Shown: piece after piece, positions 44,453 to 54,197 of the stretch
Layout: each line of letters opens with the position of its first letter
Numbering within the stretch: the stretch's first letter is position 1
Source: Phycisphaerae bacterium
Lineage (GTDB): Bacteria > Planctomycetota > Phycisphaerae > SM23-33
Direction of reading: 5' to 3'
Length of the DNA: 64,000 bases
NCBI GenBank assembly: GCA_030745875.1
Contig: JASLNT010000122.1
Location: 1-64,000, forward strand
Made by a program: the position numbers and the translations under genes
The notes under the pieces: model-generated
The model's database searches: none
What the model saw: only the letters and a program-made list of their open reading frames with translations
Told to the model about the DNA's origin: nothing

Positions 44453-47341
44453 ATGAAAGTATTGGCCCGAACCGTGTTTGTCGCAGTTTGGCTGTCAGGC
44501 GAAGCGTGCGGATTGTTCGCCGCCGCGCCAACCGAAGGCGGGGCTGCGGACTTCCATGGCGATCCCCTTCCGCATGGGGCGGTTCGTCGCTACGGTACGG
44601 TTCGCTTCCGCACCGGCCGCCCGATCCGCGGACTGTCGTTTTCGCCGACGGGCAAGAGCATCGCTTCGAGCGACGGAGCCCGGATTGTGCTCTGGTCGTA
44701 TCCGCAAGGGCGACGGATATGGGAGATCGACGGCGACCTGCCGCCCGGACGGGCTTTCTCGTCAGACGGAAAGCTGTTGATCGTCAGGGAGATGGCCAAG
44801 GATCCAGCGGTCTTGCTCGGCCGACGGCAGACGCCCTGCGTCGCAGTCCGAATTGTAGACGCCGCAAGCGGTAAGGTGTTGCGCACCGTTCGCCCAACCG
44901 TTTCGGATAAGGAGTATCCGATGTCCATGGCGTGGCAGCCGGGCGGGACGACTCTGGCGGTGGGATGGTTCTCCGGGGCAATCGACCTTATTGACGGTCT
45001 GACGGGTCGAAAACTCGCACGGCTTGACGCGCCAAGCTGGCCCGAAAGGGCAGACAAGCGCGCGCCGAGGCCCGATCTTCCCGAAAAGATGCGTCGTGCT
45101 ATGGAAAAGAGGGAGCGAGAGAATCGAATTCTGCGACCCGCCCTCAAGGTCACCCTCAGCGCCGACGGAAAGACGGCTGTCGCCCTCTACAGGCCAAGCT
45201 ATGAGACGTTCGTGATCTGGGACCTCGCCAAACGCACCGTCCGCTTCATGAGCAAGCCCATGGGATGCAGCGTTCCCGCTATAACCCTGTCTCCCGACGG
45301 TCAAACGTTTCGGGCGGCGTTTGAGATCGGGAGTCCCGACAAACCCAACATCCAATCCTGTGACGTATCTTCCGAGACGGACCTTAAGTCCGCTTTCAAG
45401 TTATGGGCGCAGCATACGGGCGCAGCAATCGACGAGCATGCGGTCTTCTCCGCCGACGGGCTCCTGATGGCGCAGAGCGCCAGGTGGTCGAGCAGCAAAC
45501 CGCTCTGGGTCGGCGAGACGACTGTCCTGTTGGCGGACTCGGCAAGCGGAAAGACAACTCCGTTGGAACGCAAGCTGGTCGGTTCTCAGGCCTTGGCGAT
45601 TTCACCGGCCGGCAAGGTGTTGGCGACCGGAGGCGCGGCGCAGGTGATTCGCTTCTGGGACACCGCGACGGGCAAGCCCACGGGGGACGTCAGCGAGCCG
45701 AACGGTCCGGTGCTCTCGATAGCGGTTTGTCCCAATGAGCGTCTCCTTGCAATGGGCTGCGCCGACGGGAAGGTCCGGATTCGCCGAATCACCGACGGCA
45801 AGGCGATCGCCGAACTACAGGGCTCTGGAGGTCCGATCAGGGCTTTGGTGTTCCTGCCCGACGGTAAGACCCTCGTCGGTCTATCGCCTGACAAGAAGTC
45901 GCGCATGAGCACGCAGTTATGGTTCTGGGATTACCGCCGGGGCTCGACGCTGACCAATGTTCGAGTGCCCCTCGGCTCCGGTCCGCTGGCGCGAACGCGC
46001 GACGGACGATACGTCGCGTACACTCGCGGCGCCACGATCAGCGTTGTCGACACCGTCGCCCGATCTGTCGTGAAGCACCCGTACGGGGACTACGTCGGAG
46101 AATTCGCCTCTGGACTGAGATTCTCGGTCAGTATGACCGGCGGATACACCAATGCGACGACGTTGACGGGCTGGCCTTCCCTGAGCGAAAAGACCTCTCG
46201 CGGACAGCGGGGCGAACGCATGCCCTTCTTCTGCGCCGCGTTCGCTCCGGACGGTCTGCGGATATTGGCCGGAAAGACCAACTCGCTGGCCCTGGTCGAG
46301 TCTGCTACGGGCAAAACAGTTCGACAGTTCGCCCCGGCTGCGGGATTCGATTCCCGCCGAGCCGTACCGTGGTTCCGGCATGCGGCGATCACGCCGGACG
46401 GAAAACGCGCCGTCGCTGTTCAGGACACCGAACCGTACGTCGCAGGCCGGACCAGGACCTATCAGGGCCAGGCCGTTGGCGACAAGGTTATTCGTACGTG
46501 GGACGTCGCCTCGGCCCGGGAGCTGTCGTCATTCCGCGGGCATCGAGGGCATATCTCCGCGATTGCGTTTGCCGAAGGCGGGCGGGCTCTCCTGACCGCT
46601 GGAAACGATTCAACGGTGCTGCTGTGGGACCTCAACCAGCGCAAGGTCGCCGCAACCCTGCCGTCTGATCCGAAGTCCTTGGCGCCGATCGTGGTCGGAA
46701 TGGACGGGAGTCTGGCCATTCGGGCGATGCGCAGCGTCTGCGAGAAACCCGAGGCCTCGATAGGCGTCGTAAACGCCTGGTTGGCGGCCGAACCGAAGAA
46801 CGCCGAAATCGCACCGCTGATTGCGGATCTCGGTCAAGACGATCTGGTGCGGAGGGTCGCGGCGATGCGGAAGTTGGGCTTGCTTCGGGGGACGCAGGCG
46901 GCTGTTCTGGAAATCGCGCTCCTGCGAACCGTTCTGGACGACGAAACGCCCGAGCCTGTGCGGAACCGTGTCCGCAGTCTGTTGCACCCTCTCCGTTCCC
47001 GGGCAAGCGGACCGCTGGTCGAGTTGACGCGCCTGATCAAGCTGTTGGAATGGACCGGCGACGCCAAGGCTGTCGAACGGTTGCGCCAATGGGGCCAAAG
47101 GCTTCCAGTCCTCCGCGGCGGCGGTGAGGTCAAGTCGGCTCTGGGGCGAATCAAGGCCGGTTCGCACCGGGAGGATCTGAAAGCCCTTCCGCCCGTGTCC
47201 GGATCCGAACCGTCCGATACGCCGACGAAAAAACTGAAATTGCTGACCAAGACACTCGATTCGCCAGCCGCACCGGCAGAGGTCGCGCCGCGCAAACCGG
47301 CGGGACCCGTGAACTTGCCCGCGACGCCCTCAAGCAATTGA
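44453..47341 (+). CDS. secreted WD40-repeat protein (962 aa)
   Basis: A 962-residue protein with a Sec signal (MKVLARTVFVAVWLSG). It starts with the planctomycete-style phrase HGDPLPHGAVRRYGTVRFR and then many WD40 strands: IRGLSFSPTGKSIASSDG, VLSIAVCPNERLLAMGC, IRALVFLPDGKTLVGLS, ISAIAFAEGGRALLTAGNDSTVLLWDLNQRK. The C-terminal ~200 residues are helical (VVNAWLAAEPKNAEIAPLIADLGQDDLVRRVAAMRKLG) and look like a HEAT-type or armadillo-like segment often seen after WD40 domains in planctomycetes. The function is unknown; protein-protein scaffolding is usual for WD40. It is followed by another large gene after 47 nt. Confidence 0.72.
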   Translation: MKVLARTVFVAVWLSGEACGLFAAAPTEGGAADFHGDPLPHGAVRRYGTVRFRTGRPIRGLSFSPTGKSIASSDGARIVLWSYPQGRRIWEIDGDLPPGRAFSSDGKLLIVREMAKDPAVLLGRRQTPCVAVRIVDAASGKVLRTVRPTVSDKEYPMSMAWQPGGTTLAVGWFSGAIDLIDGLTGRKLARLDAPSWPERADKRAPRPDLPEKMRRAMEKRERENRILRPALKVTLSADGKTAVALYRPSYETFVIWDLAKRTVRFMSKPMGCSVPAITLSPDGQTFRAAFEIGSPDKPNIQSCDVSSETDLKSAFKLWAQHTGAAIDEHAVFSADGLLMAQSARWSSSKPLWVGETTVLLADSASGKTTPLERKLVGSQALAISPAGKVLATGGAAQVIRFWDTATGKPTGDVSEPNGPVLSIAVCPNERLLAMGCADGKVRIRRITDGKAIAELQGSGGPIRALVFLPDGKTLVGLSPDKKSRMSTQLWFWDYRRGSTLTNVRVPLGSGPLARTRDGRYVAYTRGATISVVDTVARSVVKHPYGDYVGEFASGLRFSVSMTGGYTNATTLTGWPSLSEKTSRGQRGERMPFFCAAFAPDGLRILAGKTNSLALVESATGKTVRQFAPAAGFDSRRAVPWFRHAAITPDGKRAVAVQDTEPYVAGRTRTYQGQAVGDKVIRTWDVASARELSSFRGHRGHISAIAFAEGGRALLTAGNDSTVLLWDLNQRKVAATLPSDPKSLAPIVVGMDGSLAIRAMRSVCEKPEASIGVVNAWLAAEPKNAEIAPLIADLGQDDLVRRVAAMRKLGLLRGTQAAVLEIALLRTVLDDETPEPVRNRVRSLLHPLRSRASGPLVELTRLIKLLEWTGDAKAVERLRQWGQRLPVLRGGGEVKSALGRIKAGSHREDLKALPPVSGSEPSDTPTKKLKLLTKTLDSPAAPAEVAPRKPAGPVNLPATPSSN

Positions 47342-47388
47342 CATGAAAGCCAAGCCGGAGAAGGATTCCAGCGAAAGGAACTATAGGG

Positions 47389-50300
47389 ATGATTCGACTC
47401 ACGTGTTCACAATGCGGTAAGGCTATCCAGGCGGCTGACGAACACGCTGGCAAGAAGGGACGCTGCCCCGGTTGTGGGAATATGTTCCTCCTGCCCGACC
47501 CGAATGAACCGCCCCACGTTCAACCAGCGTCGCAGGAGGTCCAGGCAACACCCCCGCCCGTTCCGTCACCATCGCCGCGGGTCTCAACCGGTAATCGGAA
47601 AGTCCTGATCGCCGGCATCGCGAGTTTCTGCGCCGCGGCGATTGTAGTTGTTGGACTGGGCTTCTTCTTAGGCTGGTTTGGCGGCGCGCCCGAGCTGTCG
47701 CAGGATGTCCTCAACCCCGAAGCCGGCCCGCCGACCGCCCAGGCGGGAGAACTGCTCGACAAGCTCGAGCGGATCGCCAAAATCGCCGACGACCCGGCGA
47801 CCATGCGACGGAAGATCAACGAACTTACCTGGAAAATCCACGCTGCTTTCGGCGATACCGCCAACGCCATTGTTGCTCGCCAAGCCAATGACGACACCGG
47901 GAAACTGGAGGTGTTGATGTATGTTCTGGAGTCCGCCCGGCGGCGCGCCGACACATCGGTAACCGCTAAAGCAGCCGACAATATTTACGCATTGGCCCTG
48001 AAAATGCGGGACGATCCCAACGCGAAATTAAAGCGCGACGCGAAGGCCCGGTTCATCCTGGCGGCGATGTGGGGGTATGCGGCGGCGGGCAATTTCGACC
48101 GCTTCGAGGAAGTGCTGACCCAAACTTCATCCGGTGGTGACGAGCCTATCCAACGGAGTAGATTCCTCGCCAAGATAGTCTCACGCCTTCGCGAACTCGA
48201 CGACTTATCCGGTGCGATGAAGGTGCTGGAGCATATGTCCGCCAACGAGCGCATAGGCGCGATGGCGGGCATAGCCAAAGCCCTCGCCGCCCGCTCCGAC
48301 AAAACCGCATCCGCCAAGTGCTACCGTGCCTGTCTGAAAGACCTTGTCGCCGTCGGCAAGACCGACGCTACGGCCCGAGCGCTGCGCGACTGCCTCAAAG
48401 GGATGTGCGAAACGGGGCTTTTTGACGAAGCCGCCGAGGGCGCCATATCCCTTCCGGAGGCGCGCCTGCTCGATTCAGTCGCAATGTGCCAGGCCGACGC
48501 CGGCGACATCGAGGGCGCGGTCAAAAACGCCCGGCGTGGCGGAGACCTGTTGCTCGCAGCCGAGTTGGCCCTCGATGCCGGTAAGAAGCAGCAGGCCGCC
48601 GATGACGCTCTGCACGTCTACGCGGTGCTTCCCGAATTGCCCAAACCGAAGCCCAGTGCGAACGGGCGGCCCCGCGGGTACTCCGCCTCCGCCGTGCGCG
48701 TAGGTCTGCTGAAACGGATCGCCGTTGTGCTGCTGCGGGCGGGCAAGGAGCGGGAGGGGCGGATCATCCTGAGCCAGGCCCGTAAGATCATAGCTGAGAG
48801 TCAGGGGCGCGAGTTCGACAGACTCACCGGAACCCTGGAAAGGGCCCAGGCCGAGGCGGCCGGATATCGCCTGGCCGACGGGGACATCGACGCCGCCCGG
48901 CGTGCGGCGGAGCTCTTGAAGGCTACGCCCGGAGGCGATGTATATCTCCCGGAGATATACTCCAACATTGGCGTTGCGTTGTGGAAGGACGGCAAGAAGG
49001 CCGACGCCGCAACCGCATTCGCAACCGCCGTCGCCGCCTGCCAAGCCCTGCCGGGTACGCACAGATCACGGACCGGTTTCGGCGGTATCGCAGCAGCCCG
49101 CGCACGCGTCGGCGACGTGGACGGTGCGGTAAAGACGCTCGCATTGCGTAAGACCGGACGGGCAGCCGACAGCGAACTTGGCGATATCGCCGTCGCGCAG
49201 GTCCGCGCCGGCGACCCGAACGGAGCTTTGGAAACTATCGCCTCCGTGCGGAGCTATACCTTCCGGTATACCAATATCCTGCGACGGATCACTGACGCAG
49301 TAGCCCAGCGGGGCGACCTGGAGGAAGCATTCCGCATGTTTCTGGCCAACGCGCGAACCGTCGGCGTGCGTATTCCCGAACCGATTGAACTGGCCGCCCG
49401 GGCCGTCGATGCCGACAAGGGCGACCTCCTCCATAGGTATTACCGACCGAACACGACGAAGTCGCTGGCGATGCTCGCCCGCAAGGCCGCCGACGCCGGA
49501 AAAGCGGACCTGGCGCGGGCCATCCTCGAACGGGGCCTGGAACACCTGGCGGGCCTTAACGACACCTACTCGAGCCGAGGTGAAATCATCGCGACGATAT
49601 CGCTAATGTCCGAGCATGGCGACAAGGCCAAGGCCTTGCGGGTTCTCCGCGACGCGATGACCCAGCCCGAGGCGTCTGAACGGAAGGCGTCTCAGAGCGT
49701 GCCGATCACCGTGGACCTCATGCTCCGGATCGGATCGCTGGACGACATCCTGGCCTGGGCGGCCAAAACATCCCGCCCCAGGCAGCGCACCGTGATCCTG
49801 CAAACCGCCGTGGACGCTCTCGTTAGCTCGGTTTTGCTCCCGCAAGGCCGATTGAATCGTCTGAGGACCCCTCACGCCAACGCCAAAGAGCCCGCAGAGC
49901 CCAGCGCCGTCGAGAGGATCTTCGGCCGTCTCCGGGAGAATCGCGACGGCAGGACCACCCCGCCATACATTGCGCCAGGCTCGAAACGCCCGGCGGTCAA
50001 ACTCGTCGAGGCCAGGTTGCCCACCGGTACGTGGACAGTCCAACGCATTATTGCAGACGCTCGACGGAACAGGAACTCCGGCCCCTCGGGCTGCGAGGTC
50101 TGCGTCAAGGACGGCGTACCGATGGTTTTCTTTTTTGACGCCGATTCAGGCCAGGGCGGTTGGTCTGTGATCCGCGTTCACAAGAGCGGTGGGACCTGGC
50201 GCCGGGAGGAGTTCGCCCGCCCGAACAAAAAGGACTCGTACGGTTGGCTCGACGCAGCCGTCGTCGCGGGCGTACCGCACGTGGCGCTGAATTCGAACGA

Positions 50301-51078
50301 AATAGGTCAAAAGCGGACCGGCAGCCTGGAGATTCGAGCCCTGCGCGACGGGAAGTGGACGACTGTTTTCGAGAAACTCCGCGTCGGATCCCACTACGGT
50401 AGGCGCGTCGCCATCGGCGGTCTCTCAGGAAGAGTCGTCGCCGTCTACACCGACGTGTATCCGCAATCGGGCGGTCACAGTCACAACGCCAAGTTTCTCG
50501 AGCAGGGCGCCGACGGGAAGTGGACTGAAATGCGTCTGCCCTTACCGCACGTTTCGGGCCTCACCAACTTTGACATAAGGCAGGTTGGTGAGGACGCGGC
50601 GTTGGCGTTCAGTACGTCCGGCGCACGGGGCAAATACACCGGTCTGCGAGCCGAAGGGAACTGGACGTTTGACAATGTAAATAAACTCACGCAAGGCAAC
50701 GTGTTTCTGTTCGCGTTGAACGGAGCCGTCGCATCTCTCAGCTCGGGTGGATATGACAAACGCAAAATCGTTTTCAATACGAGCGACAAGTCGCCCCAGC
50801 CTGCTGCGGCGCTTCCGTCCGGATTCAATCCCAACTTGGTTGATGCGGCGACCGTTGGCGCCAGACCGGCCCTGATCTGCTACGACAGGAAGAGCAAGAA
50901 AATGTTCTATCTCAAGTTTGAATCGAGCGGGAAGTGGGTTGGCGGCGAGGTCACGATCGGTCGACCTTTCCGCGATGTCGAACGGTTGCGCCTGTTTGAG
51001 ATCGCCGGCAAGCCGACGGCGATCTATTTCGAATCCTCCCGCAGACGCTCAGACCTGTATCTTATCCAGCTTCGCTGA
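47389..51078 (+). CDS. zinc-ribbon, single-TM protein with TPR-like and propeller-like parts (1229 aa)
   Basis: A 1229-residue protein that begins with a zinc ribbon (C6-x-x-C9 and C26-x-x-C29), followed by a Pro-rich linker and a single transmembrane helix at about 71-97. Residues about 110-820 are helical repeats of TPR/Sel1-like type (for example DDLSGAMKVLEHM, GDIEGAVKNARRGGDLLLAAELALDAGKKQQ, VGDVDGAVKTLALRKTG, AGDPNGALETIASVRS). After about residue 860 the sequence is beta-rich and propeller-like, but without a family signature. This is a membrane-tethered protein with the zinc ribbon inside and the repeats outside. No function can be assigned. A ribosome binding site is plausible but not strong. 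Confidence 0.6.
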   Translation: MIRLTCSQCGKAIQAADEHAGKKGRCPGCGNMFLLPDPNEPPHVQPASQEVQATPPPVPSPSPRVSTGNRKVLIAGIASFCAAAIVVVGLGFFLGWFGGAPELSQDVLNPEAGPPTAQAGELLDKLERIAKIADDPATMRRKINELTWKIHAAFGDTANAIVARQANDDTGKLEVLMYVLESARRRADTSVTAKAADNIYALALKMRDDPNAKLKRDAKARFILAAMWGYAAAGNFDRFEEVLTQTSSGGDEPIQRSRFLAKIVSRLRELDDLSGAMKVLEHMSANERIGAMAGIAKALAARSDKTASAKCYRACLKDLVAVGKTDATARALRDCLKGMCETGLFDEAAEGAISLPEARLLDSVAMCQADAGDIEGAVKNARRGGDLLLAAELALDAGKKQQAADDALHVYAVLPELPKPKPSANGRPRGYSASAVRVGLLKRIAVVLLRAGKEREGRIILSQARKIIAESQGREFDRLTGTLERAQAEAAGYRLADGDIDAARRAAELLKATPGGDVYLPEIYSNIGVALWKDGKKADAATAFATAVAACQALPGTHRSRTGFGGIAAARARVGDVDGAVKTLALRKTGRAADSELGDIAVAQVRAGDPNGALETIASVRSYTFRYTNILRRITDAVAQRGDLEEAFRMFLANARTVGVRIPEPIELAARAVDADKGDLLHRYYRPNTTKSLAMLARKAADAGKADLARAILERGLEHLAGLNDTYSSRGEIIATISLMSEHGDKAKALRVLRDAMTQPEASERKASQSVPITVDLMLRIGSLDDILAWAAKTSRPRQRTVILQTAVDALVSSVLLPQGRLNRLRTPHANAKEPAEPSAVERIFGRLRENRDGRTTPPYIAPGSKRPAVKLVEARLPTGTWTVQRIIADARRNRNSGPSGCEVCVKDGVPMVFFFDADSGQGGWSVIRVHKSGGTWRREEFARPNKKDSYGWLDAAVVAGVPHVALNSNEIGQKRTGSLEIRALRDGKWTTVFEKLRVGSHYGRRVAIGGLSGRVVAVYTDVYPQSGGHSHNAKFLEQGADGKWTEMRLPLPHVSGLTNFDIRQVGEDAALAFSTSGARGKYTGLRAEGNWTFDNVNKLTQGNVFLFALNGAVASLSSGGYDKRKIVFNTSDKSPQPAAALPSGFNPNLVDAATVGARPALICYDRKSKKMFYLKFESSGKWVGGEVTIGRPFRDVERLRLFEIAGKPTAIYFESSRRRSDLYLIQLR

Positions 51079-51112
51079 CGGCACGCCCAGGCAATCCCAG
51101 AATCGTGGGAGG

Positions 51113-51133
51113 CAGTCCGCCTCCGGCGGATTG
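51113..51133. repeat. small palindromic (REP-like) hairpin
   Basis: CAGTCCGCC and GGCGGATTG pair over 9 bp (one G-T) with a 3-nt loop, 35 nt beyond the preceding stop. It could act as a weak terminator, or be a member of a dispersed palindrome family; only one copy is clear in this window. Confidence 0.35.
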
Positions 51134-51151
51134 AATTGCCGAATCTTGTCC

Positions 51152-51180
51152 TTGACTGAGCCTGGATCAGGTATCATATT
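51152..51180 (+). promoter_or_regulatory. possible promoter of the 840-aa protein gene
   Basis: TTGACT (51152-51157) and CATATT (51175-51180) are 17 nt apart in the 312-nt gap before the gene at 51391. The -35 is good, the -10 moderate. Besides this and the hairpin at 51113, I see nothing else in the gap. Confidence 0.35.
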
Positions 51181-51390
51181 GCCTGTAATCGGCTCAGGAG
51201 TTGTTTCCGGGCCTCAACGAATCCGCGAAATGGAACGGACGGATGCACGAAGCGAACGTCGAACGCTCCGGATCTCCTCGAATCCATCACCACCAAGCCA
51301 CCGGCGCACGCGCCCGGACTCACAGTTCTTATCAATATTGTTTGAAATAGAACGAGGCGCGAAGCGAAGGCCTCCTGGAGGAGCAATCGA

Positions 51391-53913
51391 ATGACCCGAG
51401 TGAAATTCATGATCGTCGCAGGGCTGGCGGCGTGTGCTGGAATATGCCTGCCCTCCGTTGGTCAAGAGAAGGGCGTCAAACAGAATCCCAAGGCCCCTCC
51501 GTCGCCGAGGTACGTGGTGATGCACATTCGAAGCTCAGTCAGGGATCTGGGCGAATATCAAGCCATGACAGTGGTCGAAGCGAGACGAGCGATAGCTGAG
51601 GCGAAGAGAGAACACGTAGAAGCCTACAAGTCGTGGAATAAGCAAAGAACGGCCTTTCATAAAGACAAGGGCTCCGCCGGTGGAAAATTCGCGACACCAC
51701 GCCCTGTGCAGAGGAGATTCAGGGCCGTGAAGGTGAGCATCAAGACCGAGGCCGCAGCGCAGGAGATCGCAGAAACCTACCAGAAGAAACTGGATGAAAT
51801 CGCCAGGAAACGCGGGATCAACTCCGGGTCGCATGGCAAGGGGAAACCTCCGTCGGGCTCGAAGATAACCATCGATACCGGCAAACCGTGGACGCCCGTA
51901 CGGCAGAACGCGGTTGCGGCGATTAATGGCGCTCCGACACTGCCCGTCGAGGACCTTCTGGAACCGGTTCACACGATTCGTTACGACGGCGACAAGAATC
52001 TGATCTGGGCTCCCAATCCCGACGGCAAGACGTGGGATGTGCTTCCAATTTACTTCAATGGGTATGGAGGGGAGAGTACAGTGCCCATCATTGATCTCGG
52101 CAGCGGTAAGGTGAAAGTTCAGAATTATCCGCGGGGACTGGGCTGGCACCTATGTCCGTATGTCCTTGCGCCCAACGGTAAGGTCTATATCTCAATGGTG
52201 AAGAGGGGGCGCGTTACGATCCTCATCTACGATCCGGCGAAGAACGAATTGAAGCTGGACGCCATCCGGGCCCCGGAGCACATGCGCGGTGAGACCCATC
52301 CTCTCATACGCAGCACCGACGGGATGCTCTTTGCCGGAGGGGGGCACAAATCCCAGTCCGCCGCCTGCATCATGATCAATCCCAGGAATAATTCCGTCAC
52401 CGACTTCGGCGAGTGCGGGCCCAGTCACAGACCGTCAAACGCCTACAATTATTACATGGGCGCCGACGACACGCACGTGTACATCGCCAGCGGAAAGGTG
52501 CCTTGGTATCTGATCGCCGTGAATCGCAGGACGAAGCGGTCGGCTGTGCTGGCCAAGACGGCAAACAGCGGCGGTCTCGTTACGGTCACCCAGGATATCC
52601 ACGGGGTTACCGCTTACGTAAGGACAGGCGCAGGGTCGAAACCTCGAAGATACTGGTGTCTCCGGGGGAAGCTGGTTCCAAAGGAAAACCCCTGCCCGTG
52701 GGGCAAGACGGGCACGGACTGGAAAAAGGCGTTGCCCCCGAAACCGGATATCTATACCGAACGCATCGTGCCGCCGACGCCTGGGCGCCAGGCTGAGTTC
52801 TGGGTCAAGGCGACGGCGCCCGGCGTAAAGCCCGACCGCAAGTTCCCCGGTTGGACCTGTTTCCGTTACGACCTGACGCTTTACCCCATGTCCAGCACCC
52901 GCTTAATTGAAATGCCGGACGGACGCCTTCTGGGCACGGCTGGATCCTACACCGGAAACTACATCTACGATCCGAAAAGCGGTAAGAGCACCTACATGGG
53001 CAAGACAAGCCTCAGCCACTACGCCACGGCCGTAACTGGCGACAAGATCTGGATGAGCGGATATCCGTCTTCAAATCTATACGTCTTTGACCTCACCAAG
53101 CCCTGGAATGTGCGTATGCAAGGCGCCGGGCCGGGCACGGAGCTGGTCTCGCACAAATCGCCTGACAGTAACCCGCGGCTGCTCGGACGCCTTTCGAAGT
53201 CCGGCTGCCACAAGATGTACGGCGCGGCGGTGGGAGCCAGCGGGCGGGTCTACTTCGGCGGACGTTGGATACGCACCGGGAACGGCGGCGGATTGGGGTG
53301 GTGGGACCCGGCGGCGGGAAAAGAAGACGGGTTCTGGAAACCGTTCAGCAATCATCAGATTGCTTTCCTCTGTTCCGCCGGTGACGGAAAGTACATCGTC
53401 ATTTCGACGAAGCGCCAAAACGACACCGTCCTGAAGAAGCCCACGCCAACCGAAGGAAAACTTTTCATCTTCGACGATGCGAAGAAGGAGATCGTTGGCG
53501 AGATCACCGTAGTCAAGGGCGTCCTTGGTCCCGGGCCGATCGCATGGGCTGGCGCCAACCGTGTCATCGGATGGACAAACGATCCGGCCGACGCAACCAA
53601 GAGCATCCTGTACGGCGTCGACGTCGAGAAGGGGCTAGTCGCCTGGACAGTGCCCTTACCGTTCAAACTCCCGATTGTGATCGGTTCAAACCAGAAGGAA
53701 CACTGGGATTTTCGACTGGGCCCGGACGGCCGGATATGGACGTTTATGGGCGCCGAGGGGAAAACACTGGTTCGGATCGATCCACAGACCGCTACGGTGG
53801 AAGGTGTCGCACGGGTTAGTCGCGGCGGGCGGCTGGCCTTCAGTGGATCCGACGTGTATATGTCCGGCACGACGTTCCTGCGCAGGATACGGGGAGTCGT
53901 ATCCGGCAGGTAA
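51391..53913 (+). CDS. secreted propeller-like protein of unknown function (840 aa)
   Basis: An 840-residue protein with a Sec signal peptide (about 1-25; MIVAGLAACAGICLPSVG). Residues about 60-150 are rich in charged residues and probably helical or coiled-coil (ARRAIAEAKREHVEAYKSWNKQRT). The rest is beta-rich with repeated blade-like phrases: PIIDLGSGKVKVQNYPRGL, YDPAKNELKLDAIR, AVNRRTKRSAVLAKT, YDPKSGKSTYMGKTSL, FIFDDAKKEIVGEITVVKG, RIDPQTATVEGVARVS. It resembles the PQQ/SMP-30-like propellers but no specific family is evident. The ribosome binding site is GGAGG about 12-15 nt before ATG. A likely role in extracellular binding or signalling is inference only. Confidence 0.6.
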   Translation: MTRVKFMIVAGLAACAGICLPSVGQEKGVKQNPKAPPSPRYVVMHIRSSVRDLGEYQAMTVVEARRAIAEAKREHVEAYKSWNKQRTAFHKDKGSAGGKFATPRPVQRRFRAVKVSIKTEAAAQEIAETYQKKLDEIARKRGINSGSHGKGKPPSGSKITIDTGKPWTPVRQNAVAAINGAPTLPVEDLLEPVHTIRYDGDKNLIWAPNPDGKTWDVLPIYFNGYGGESTVPIIDLGSGKVKVQNYPRGLGWHLCPYVLAPNGKVYISMVKRGRVTILIYDPAKNELKLDAIRAPEHMRGETHPLIRSTDGMLFAGGGHKSQSAACIMINPRNNSVTDFGECGPSHRPSNAYNYYMGADDTHVYIASGKVPWYLIAVNRRTKRSAVLAKTANSGGLVTVTQDIHGVTAYVRTGAGSKPRRYWCLRGKLVPKENPCPWGKTGTDWKKALPPKPDIYTERIVPPTPGRQAEFWVKATAPGVKPDRKFPGWTCFRYDLTLYPMSSTRLIEMPDGRLLGTAGSYTGNYIYDPKSGKSTYMGKTSLSHYATAVTGDKIWMSGYPSSNLYVFDLTKPWNVRMQGAGPGTELVSHKSPDSNPRLLGRLSKSGCHKMYGAAVGASGRVYFGGRWIRTGNGGGLGWWDPAAGKEDGFWKPFSNHQIAFLCSAGDGKYIVISTKRQNDTVLKKPTPTEGKLFIFDDAKKEIVGEITVVKGVLGPGPIAWAGANRVIGWTNDPADATKSILYGVDVEKGLVAWTVPLPFKLPIVIGSNQKEHWDFRLGPDGRIWTFMGAEGKTLVRIDPQTATVEGVARVSRGGRLAFSGSDVYMSGTTFLRRIRGVVSGR

Positions 53914-53961
53914 GGCCGCCCTGGTGTTGGTGTCGCCCCGCCGGTTCTGAGAAAGAATAAA

Positions 53962-54037
53962 GCCAGCGGTAAACCGCCGGCCCCCGGAGCCGCAGCGCGA
54001 TCAACAAACTGGACGATGCCCCCGCCCCGCCGCGAAG
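53962..54037. repeat. imperfect intergenic repeat, copy A
   Basis: A hairpin (GCC-a-GCGG-taaa-CCGC-c-GGC, 53962-53981) is followed by a C-rich run and then TCAACAAACT (54001-54010) and a CCCGCCCCGCCG segment. The same order occurs in copy B at 55449-55536. Copies are imperfect and separated by one gene. Confidence 0.4.
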
Positions 54038-54197
54038 CCCATGGACCACCGCCTGGACCTCAAGCTTCGCTTGCCCAACACACCGCAGGGGATATAATCA
54101 CTGTGAAGGCCCCGCAATGGTCGCGGGCGCAATGCTATCTGGGGATCCACGATTGGTTGTGTAACCGGTCAGGGCATTCCAGACGCAGGGCTGACAA

